Shown piece after piece: positions 1-3,884 of a stretch of 7,616 bases of DNA (position 1 is the stretch's first letter; every line of letters starts with the position of its first letter). Origin of the DNA: Clostridiales bacterium (GTDB lineage: Bacteria; Bacillota; Clostridia; Tissierellales; Sedimentibacteraceae); NCBI GenBank assembly GCA_003487955.1, contig DNNJ01000054.1, forward strand, positions 1 to 7,616, given 5' to 3'. The notes under the pieces are model-generated. The model was not told the DNA's origin. It was given only the letters and a program-made list of their open reading frames with translations, and made no database searches. The position numbers and the translations under genes are program-made.

Positions 1-921
1 GAAAAGGCAGACGGGTTCTATTTGATAAAAAATTTTGAAGTTAAGAAAACTACCAATGGTAAACAATATATAGATATAGAGCTGGTTGACAAGACCGGTG
101 AAATAAATGCAAAGGTATGGGATTACTCTAAAGAAACTGAAGAATTAATTGTGGAAAACCCCATTGTAAAGGTAAGAGGAGAGGTCTTGGAATGGAATGG
201 AGCAAGGCAGCTTAAAGTTAATAAAATAAGAGAGAAGAAGACTGAAGACAATGTGCATATTCAAGAATTAATACCTGCTGCTCCTATTGACCTTGGCGAA
301 ATGCTTGAGGCAGTAAGCTCCTACATAAAGAAAATAAAGGATAAGGAAATTAGAGCCTTAACAGAAAATATCCTTAAAAAATATGAAAAAAAATTATATT
401 ATTACCCTGCAGCAAAAAAAAATCACCATTCATACAGGGGAGGACTTTTGTATCATAATCTACGAATGCTTCAGTCAGGTGAGAAGCTTTGTCAGGTATA
501 TGATTTTCTTAATACAGATTATGTATATGCAGGCATAATACTTCACGACATGTGTAAAATATTAGAAATGGAATCTGATGAATATGGAATAGTTTCTGAT
601 TACAGTATGGAAGGCAAATTATTGGGACATATAATTCAAGGGGTAAAGGAAATTGAACTTGAAGGTGAAAAGATAGGTATAGACAGAGAAAAAAGTGTTA
701 TTTTGCAGCACATGGTTTTATCACATCATTTTGAGCCCGAGTTTGGCAGCCCTAAAAAACCTATGACACCGGAAGCAGAGCTTTTGCATTTCCTTGATAT
801 AATTGATGCAAGAATGTTTGATTTTGAACATTCCCTTGAAACAATCGAGCCTGGACAATTTACTGATAAAATATGGCTTTTGGATAACAGAAACCTTTAT
901 AAATTAAAAGGAGATAAATAA
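1..921 (+). CDS. yhaM: YhaM-family 3'-5' exoribonuclease (OB fold + HD domain), 5' end cut by window edge
   Basis: The frame is open from base 1 and encodes 306 residues to the TAA at 919-921. The B. subtilis family member is about 314 residues, so only a few N-terminal residues are missing. The TTG at 22 is internal (F-Y-L-I-K context) and not a start. Two domains are visible. An N-terminal OB-fold nucleic-acid-binding region covers about residues 5-80, with the typical strand pattern 'IDIELVDKTGEINAKVWD'. A metal-dependent HD phosphohydrolase domain covers about residues 140-275, with a His in 'GLLYHN', the HD pair in 'IILHDMCK' (codons 544-549), and further His in 'LQHMVLSHH'. The family degrades RNA and single-stranded DNA from the 3' end in the cytoplasm and takes part in mRNA turnover. 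This assignment rests on recognised motifs and domain order. The gene runs convergent to the next one, with a GC-rich hairpin between the two stop codons. Confidence 0.85.
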   Translation, partial: EKADGFYLIKNFEVKKTTNGKQYIDIELVDKTGEINAKVWDYSKETEELIVENPIVKVRGEVLEWNGARQLKVNKIREKKTEDNVHIQELIPAAPIDLGEMLEAVSSYIKKIKDKEIRALTENILKKYEKKLYYYPAAKKNHHSYRGGLLYHNLRMLQSGEKLCQVYDFLNTDYVYAGIILHDMCKILEMESDEYGIVSDYSMEGKLLGHIIQGVKEIELEGEKIGIDREKSVILQHMVLSHHFEPEFGSPKKPMTPEAELLHFLDIIDARMFDFEHSLETIEPGQFTDKIWLLDNRNLYKLKGDK

Positions 922-925
922 GGTT

Positions 926-946
926 GGGGGACACACCGTGTCCCCC
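926..946. terminator. Perfect 9-bp GC-rich hairpin between convergent genes, probable bidirectional terminator
   Basis: Arms GGGGGACAC (926-934) and GTGTCCCCC (938-946) pair perfectly around a 3-base loop. The hairpin lies 4 bases after the yhaM stop and 4 bases before the stop of the opposing gene, where a shared terminator would be expected. T-runs on either side are poor (GTACTTATT on +, AACCTTATT on -), so termination may be partial. The GGGGACA...TGTCCCC core also resembles short palindromes scattered between genes in many Firmicutes genomes, so it may be a dispersed repeat serving as a terminator. Confidence 0.6.
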
Positions 947-950
947 GTAC

Positions 951-1634
951 TTATTGTCTTCTCCTTTGTCTGATGCGTATTGGTTTTTGAGCATGTTTTT
1001 CACTTCTTATGTTCTTTTCTGATGAAGGGGGCGTGTTAACAGGTTTATTATCAATTTCATGATTTTTCTTGTAGTCAAACTGAGCACTCTTAAATACTTC
1101 GTCATCATAAGGTTCATTCGACTCTTCGGGTTTATTCGAAGAAGACATTACATTGTTTATCATTGGCATAAATGTTTCCATTAAACTGTTTAAATCAGTA
1201 TTATCTTTATTACCGTCTAAAAAGGAAGAAAGCATTTCATTTAAGCTGTTGTTATTGCCGTTGGTTAAAGAGGAAAGCATCTCGTTTAAACCGCCGTTTT
1301 TAGCCATATTCATTGCCATGGCACTCATTATTTTATTCATGTTTCCGGCTAAAAGGGGTTGTGCCATTAACTTTGCAACAGGAATATTACCGTTTTTTAA
1401 TAATGCTGTAATTTTATCTGCCGGTGTTTTGGCGTCTGTGGCATGGATTGGCCTGAAATTCTGAGCCTTGCTGATAAATGAGTACATGCCGAGCAATGTA
1501 CTTGCTTTTTCCACTGCCGGCAGATATGTATTTACTTTTGATACTGTTTGTGGTGAAGTAAGGGGAGCAAAGGTTCGAACCATACCTATTAAGTTTTCCA
1601 TTTTAGCCGGGTCCTTAAGTATTCCTGAAGCCAT
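951..1634 (-). CDS. Unrecognised Met/Asn/Ser-rich protein with a 15-residue internal repeat; N terminus probably longer
   Basis: I do not recognise this family. From the first ATG (complement of 1632-1634) it encodes 227 residues. Residues 1-110 look helical and rich in Met, Ala and Leu. Residues 114-140 hold two copies of a 15-residue unit, each starting LNEMLSS (residues 116 and 131), with a looser third match, LNSLMETF, at 148. The remainder is polar and disordered-looking, and ends in a basic tail (PIRIRQRRRQ). The start is doubtful: the ATG has no good ribosome binding site, whereas the frame stays open upstream to a TAA at 1749-1751. The extension encodes a hydrophobic segment (IIPVQILLYIILAAKYIF) just after a good Shine-Dalgarno at 1741-1750. 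No ATG, GTG or TTG lies in that extension, so the true start could be ATT at 1734-1736, giving 261 residues and a membrane anchor or signal segment. The + strand frames opposite are fragmented and are treated as shadows. It is probably single-gene, divergent from the 102-residue gene. Confidence 0.65.
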   Translation of the reverse strand: MASGILKDPAKMENLIGMVRTFAPLTSPQTVSKVNTYLPAVEKASTLLGMYSFISKAQNFRPIHATDAKTPADKITALLKNGNIPVAKLMAQPLLAGNMNKIMSAMAMNMAKNGGLNEMLSSLTNGNNNSLNEMLSSFLDGNKDNTDLNSLMETFMPMINNVMSSSNKPEESNEPYDDEVFKSAQFDYKKNHEIDNKPVNTPPSSEKNIRSEKHAQKPIRIRQRRRQ

Positions 1635-1740
1635 CGTCTTGGTTGTTCCCGAAAGCTTAGAAACAGTGCCGCTTAATTGATTGCCTTCAAAAATATATTT
1701 TGCTGCTAAAATATATAATAATATTTGAACGGGAATAATA

Positions 1741-1750
1741 TCACCTTCTT
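1741..1750 (-). promoter_or_regulatory. Shine-Dalgarno-like site AAGAAGGTGA with no standard start codon downstream
   Basis: On the - strand AAGAAGGTGA is followed by TATTATTCCCGTT. In the frame of the 951-1634 gene, ATT codons lie at 1737-1739 and 1734-1736, the latter about 5-6 bases after AAGGTG. The only GTG nearby lies within the motif itself and opens a frame of about 12 codons. The site suggests that translation of the neighbouring gene starts here at a non-canonical ATT. Chance occurrence of the purine-rich motif is possible. Confidence 0.4.
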
Positions 1751-1785
1751 ATAAATATCTCCATATATCATATTCCGATTGGATA

Positions 1786-1800
1786 ATTATGTTACATAAT
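1786..1800. promoter_or_regulatory. 15-base palindrome in the divergent intergenic region, possible operator
   Basis: ATTATGT (1786-1792), one central T, then ACATAAT (1794-1800) form a perfect 7-bp inverted repeat. It sits between the divergent genes at 951-1634 and 1877-2185, where a dimeric regulator could act on both. A direct repeat TGTAATT occurs just downstream (1805-1811 and 1827-1833), 22 bases apart. No convincing -35/-10 pair was found for either gene here; the best + strand candidate (TTACAT 1792-1797, TATAAA 1813-1818) has only a 15-base spacer. AT-rich DNA gives such palindromes by chance, so confidence is low. Confidence 0.3.
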
Positions 1801-1876
1801 AAACTGTAATTGTATAAACACTAAATTGTAATTAAATGACGCTGCCGGCATATTATTAACATATAGGAGGTAGAAA

Positions 1877-2185
1877 ATGTCAAATATATTTAGAAGTGAT
1901 AATGAAATTAACAAAATCAAGGGAAGTAAAGAATTTAAGGATGCTGCAAATAAAGCAAATGATTTTGTAAATAATAAGCAATTCCAAGATTTTAAAGATA
2001 AGTATGAAGGGAAATCAGAAGAAGAAATTTTAAGGGATGCAAAAAATATGGGCAAAAAACTAAAACAGCAATATGGCGAACAAGAATATAACAAAAAAAT
2101 TGAAGATTTAAAAAATTTCGAAAAATTCCTGACACCTGAGCAGAGAAGAAAAATGAGGAAGTTTTTAGAAAATCTTGATGATTAG
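1877..2185 (+). CDS. Small charged helical protein of 102 residues, function unknown
   Basis: I do not recognise this protein. The ATG at 1877 follows an excellent ribosome binding site (AGGAGG at 1865-1870, 6 bases upstream), and the frame ends with TAG at 2183-2185. The product is highly hydrophilic and rich in Lys, Glu, Asp and Asn. It has no signal peptide or membrane segment and no cysteine. It appears almost wholly alpha-helical: residues about 12-40 (IKGSKEFKDAANKANDFV) and 45-70 read as amphipathic helices, and a C-terminal stretch, LTPEQRRKMRKFLENLDD, is basic then acidic. This composition suits a cytosolic, possibly nucleic-acid- or protein-binding factor, but that is inference only. 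It is transcribed divergently from the 951-1634 gene, so the pair may be co-regulated. A weak hairpin-like terminator occurs about 75 bases after its stop. The good ribosome binding site makes it a likely real gene despite its size. Confidence 0.72.
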   Translation: MSNIFRSDNEINKIKGSKEFKDAANKANDFVNNKQFQDFKDKYEGKSEEEILRDAKNMGKKLKQQYGEQEYNKKIEDLKNFEKFLTPEQRRKMRKFLENLDD

Positions 2186-2218
2186 GGGTGAAAAACCTTT
2201 TAAAATGCTGAAAAAGCA

Positions 2219-2240
2219 GGTGAGGACGCTCAGGGTGACA
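2219..2240. repeat. Possible fragment of a dispersed intergenic repeat (TGTCACCCTGAGCG type)
   Basis: The - strand here begins TGTCACCCTGAGCG, which matches from memory a motif found in intergenic regions of many unrelated bacterial genomes, usually followed by an AAG-CGAAGG-type arm. That second arm is not visible here, so it may be a decayed copy. The stretch is clearly richer in G and C than its surroundings. Only one copy is seen in the window. Confidence 0.35.
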
Positions 2241-2260
2241 TAATTTCGTTTGTATGGTCT

Positions 2261-2282
2261 AGGGGGAGCAAAAGCTCCCTTT
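2261..2282 (+). terminator. Candidate terminator hairpin after the 102-residue gene
   Basis: GGGAGC (2264-2269), loop AAAA, GCTCCC (2274-2279) give a 6-bp perfect stem. It extends by two G-T wobble pairs and one A-T pair to about 9 bp. A short T-run follows (TTT then ACTCGTTGT), weaker than ideal. It lies about 75 bases after the stop at 2185 and about 180 bases before the promoter of the ABC operon, so it would insulate the two units. Confidence 0.5.
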
Positions 2283-2387
2283 ACTCGTTGTATAATTATT
2301 AAAAAATATAATTGAAATGCACCTTAAGTATTAGAATTTTAAGATTATTGACATTTTAAAAATATTATTAAGGTACAAAGAGTGCGG

Positions 2388-2452
2388 TGAAACGTATGCA
2401 AAACACATACAAAATCAATATTTAGCAAATAAATGCTATTATAACGTTTTCA
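2388..2452. promoter_or_regulatory. Two operator-like motifs in opposite orientation just upstream of the operon promoter
   Basis: TGAAACGTATGC starts at 2388, and TTATAACGTTTTCA covers 2439-2452. Read on the - strand, the second begins TGAAAACGTTATAA, so both carry a TGAAA(A)CGT core. This resembles binding sites of the LacI/CcpA family (ideal TGAAANCGNTTTCA-like), with about two departures from a cre consensus in the second copy. The second copy ends 9 bases before the -35 box. A 5-bp inverted repeat GTATG/CATAC (2394-2398, 2406-2410) overlaps the first. Catabolite or substrate control of the transporter is plausible but unproven. Confidence 0.3.
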
Positions 2453-2460
2453 AAAATAGT

Positions 2461-2489
2461 TTGACACAAGTAGTATATTCATCTATAAT
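2461..2489 (+). promoter_or_regulatory. Perfect-consensus vegetative (sigma-A) promoter for the ABC operon
   Basis: TTGACA at 2461-2466, a 17-base spacer and TATAAT at 2484-2489 match the consensus at every position. The predicted start is about 2496, giving a leader of roughly 35 bases before the ATG at 2531. Such a strong promoter suits an abundant binding protein, and usually needs a repressor or attenuation to hold it in check. Confidence 0.88.
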
Positions 2490-2493
2490 AGGA

Positions 2494-2511
2494 ATACATA
2501 TTTTTATGTGT
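2494..2511 (+). promoter_or_regulatory. Small hairpin at the predicted 5' end of the operon mRNA
   Basis: ACATA (2496-2500), loop TTTT, TATGT (2505-2509) pair perfectly, extending to about 7 bp with a T-G and an A-T pair. The predicted transcription start falls at the foot of this stem, and the AGGAGGG ribosome binding site begins 6 bases after it. A hairpin at the extreme 5' end can protect mRNA from 5'-dependent decay. The stem is AT-rich and weak, so this is tentative. Confidence 0.3.
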
Positions 2512-2530
2512 AAATTAGGAGGGACAAGTA

Positions 2531-3757
2531 ATGAAAAGATTAATAAGTTTGATTTTGGCTCTAATGATGGTATTATCATTAGCAGCATGTGCTCAGCCGG
2601 CACAGACTACACCGCCGGCAGAAGAAAAACCTGCTGAAGAAAAACCGGCAGAGGAAAAACCGGCTGAAGAAAAACCTGTAGAAGAAGAAGCGTTTGAAGG
2701 CATTATAGCCATTGTTACAAACACTCTTTCTCAAAATGAAGAAGAATACCGTTCAGCTGAACTTATGGTAAACAGATACGGCGAAGACAAAATCATGCAC
2801 GTTTTATGGCCGGATAACTTCATGACTGAACAGGAGCAGATGATAAGTACAATAGCAAAAATTGGTTCCAATCCTGATGTTAAGGGATTGATTATCAATC
2901 AGGCTGTTCCGGGAACAAACGCAGCAGTTGATAAACTGTTGGAAACTCGTGACGACATATTTATTTCTTACTGTACACCACAGGAAAATCCGCCTGATGT
3001 TGCAGAAAGAGCAAACTTAATACTTAATCCGGACGAATTGAAGATGGGAGACGCTATTCCTGTACAAGCACAGAAATTGGGAGCAAAAACATTAGTACAC
3101 TATTCATTCCCAAGACATATGTCAATAGTAATGCTTGCTGCAAGACGTCAATTAATGATTGATAAATGTAAAGAAATCGGACTTGAATTCTATGATGCCC
3201 AGGCACCTGACCCAACAAGTGATGTTGGAGTTCCGGGAGCACAGCAGTTTATACTTGAAGACGTGCCGAAGTTAGTTAAAAGATTTGGAAAAGATACAGC
3301 ATTCTTCTCAACAAACTGTGCAATGCAGACACCGCTTATCAAAGCGACAGTTGATGAAGGAGCAATTTATCCGCAGCCATGCTGTCCATCACCATACCAT
3401 GGATATCCATCTGCTTTAGGTATTGAATCTACAGGTTATACTGTTGATGCTATGGCAAATGTAATAAGCGAAACTGCAAAAGCATTGAAGGAAAAAGGAG
3501 TTCTTGGAAGATTCTCTACATGGCCGGTACCTGTTGCTATGATGAATACAGTTGCTTCTACAGAATATATTATCGAATGGATTAACGGTAATGTTGGCGA
3601 TGAGCTTGACGTAGATGTTCTTGAAGATAAAATGTCTGAATATGCTGAACTTACAGTTACTTCAAGTCCATACACAGAAGAAGGATTAGAAATTCCTCAT
3701 TTCAGATTGATTATAATGGACTTCTTAACTTACGGAGAAGAACATATCCTTGATTAA
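2531..3757 (+). CDS. DUF3798-family substrate-binding lipoprotein of an ABC importer
   Basis: The 408-residue product starts with a lipoprotein signal peptide: basic MKR, a hydrophobic core, and a lipobox L17-A18-A19-C20. Cys20 is the expected lipid-attachment site, anchoring the protein to the outer face of the membrane. Residues 21-56 form a low-complexity linker with PAEEK repeats. From 57 on (GIIAIVTNT...) the sequence reads as an alternating alpha/beta periplasmic-binding-like fold. Stretches such as MTEQEQMISTIAKIG, LIINQAVPGTNAA, YCTPQENPPDVA, HYSFPRHMS and YPQPCCPSPYHG I recognise as the DUF3798 family. The start is supported by AGGAGGG seven bases upstream. Five cysteines beyond the lipobox (148, 213, 263, 284, 285) are unusual for such a protein. 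It is first in an operon with a tandem ATPase and two permeases, which argues strongly for a ligand-capture role. The substrate is unknown. A hairpin just after the gene may raise its level relative to the other components. Confidence 0.85.
   Translation: MKRLISLILALMMVLSLAACAQPAQTTPPAEEKPAEEKPAEEKPAEEKPVEEEAFEGIIAIVTNTLSQNEEEYRSAELMVNRYGEDKIMHVLWPDNFMTEQEQMISTIAKIGSNPDVKGLIINQAVPGTNAAVDKLLETRDDIFISYCTPQENPPDVAERANLILNPDELKMGDAIPVQAQKLGAKTLVHYSFPRHMSIVMLAARRQLMIDKCKEIGLEFYDAQAPDPTSDVGVPGAQQFILEDVPKLVKRFGKDTAFFSTNCAMQTPLIKATVDEGAIYPQPCCPSPYHGYPSALGIESTGYTVDAMANVISETAKALKEKGVLGRFSTWPVPVAMMNTVASTEYIIEWINGNVGDELDVDVLEDKMSEYAELTVTSSPYTEEGLEIPHFRLIIMDFLTYGEEHILD
2615..2689 (+). repeat. 15-base tandem repeat (PAEEK linker), five copies
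   Basis: Five 15-base units encode P-A-E-E-K four times and then a degenerate P-V-E-E-E (residues 29-53 of the lipoprotein). The copies differ at synonymous positions (CCG/CCT, GCA/GCT, GAA/GAG), so they are not freshly duplicated. They form an acidic flexible spacer between the lipid anchor and the folded domain. Copy number could vary between strains by slippage. Confidence 0.85.
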
Positions 3758-3790
3758 TCTTTAATTAAGTAAAATAATTAAATAACTAAA

Positions 3791-3858
3791 TAATTAGACA
3801 TTAAGGAATGTTTCAGAATTTCTTATTAGGAACTTCTGATTCATTCCTTTGCTAATTA
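3791..3858 (+). promoter_or_regulatory. Long imperfect hairpin between binding-protein and ATPase genes
   Basis: AAGGAATG (3803-3810) pairs with CATTCCTT (3842-3849). After a 2-base mismatch, TCAGAA (3813-3818) pairs with TTCTGA (3834-3839) around a 15-base loop. An outer stem TAATTAG (3791-3797) with CTAATTA (3852-3858) extends the structure past an internal loop. No T-run follows, so a simple terminator is unlikely. Position and form match intercistronic structures that protect upstream binding-protein mRNA from 3' decay or cause partial termination, as in other importer operons. The ATPase ribosome binding site (AGGAGGT, 3874-3880) lies 15 bases beyond and stays free. Confidence 0.65.
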
Positions 3859-3884
3859 GTAATGTCATATAACAGGAGGTAGAA

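Larger units (their letters stand above)
2186..2530. other. 345-base intergenic region upstream of the ABC operon
   Basis: No gene is seen here on either strand. In order it contains a GC-richer stretch resembling a dispersed repeat (2219-2240), a hairpin that may end the upstream transcript (2261-2282), a very AT-rich segment bounded by a 7-bp inverted repeat ACCTTAA/TTAAGGT (2321-2327 and 2368-2374), operator-like motifs (2388-2452), a consensus promoter (2461-2489), and a short leader with a small hairpin and a strong ribosome binding site (AGGAGGG, 2517-2523). The leader after the predicted transcription start is only about 35 bases, too short for a known riboswitch. Confidence 0.7.

Noticed and set aside
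22..24. TTG as start codon of the first gene
   Set aside because: The frame is open to base 1 and the upstream residues (KADGFY) continue the OB-fold strand, with no ribosome binding site before the TTG; the gene is simply cut by the window edge.
1153..1680. Two + strand frames (103 and 70 codons) opposite the 951-1634 gene
   Set aside because: They are broken, lack ribosome binding sites and mirror the - strand gene, whose composition and repeat structure are more protein-like.
1843..1850. TGCCGGCA palindrome upstream of the 102-residue gene
   Set aside because: Only 8 bases; similar GCCGGC words recur inside coding regions of this window, so it is not distinctive.
2348..2353. A second TTGACA as a -35 box
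   Set aside because: No acceptable -10 hexamer lies 16-18 bases downstream; the perfect promoter at 2461-2489 is much better.
2490..2530. Riboswitch or leader peptide before the lipoprotein gene
   Set aside because: The predicted leader is only about 35 bases with one small hairpin, too short for known riboswitch classes, and holds no open frame with its own ribosome binding site.
2615..2689. Direct repeats considered as a CRISPR array
   Set aside because: They are contiguous 15-base units in frame within a coding sequence, with no spacers.
3758..3790. AT-rich TAAATAA-like short direct repeats after the lipoprotein gene
   Set aside because: Low-complexity AT sequence with irregular spacing; explained by composition.
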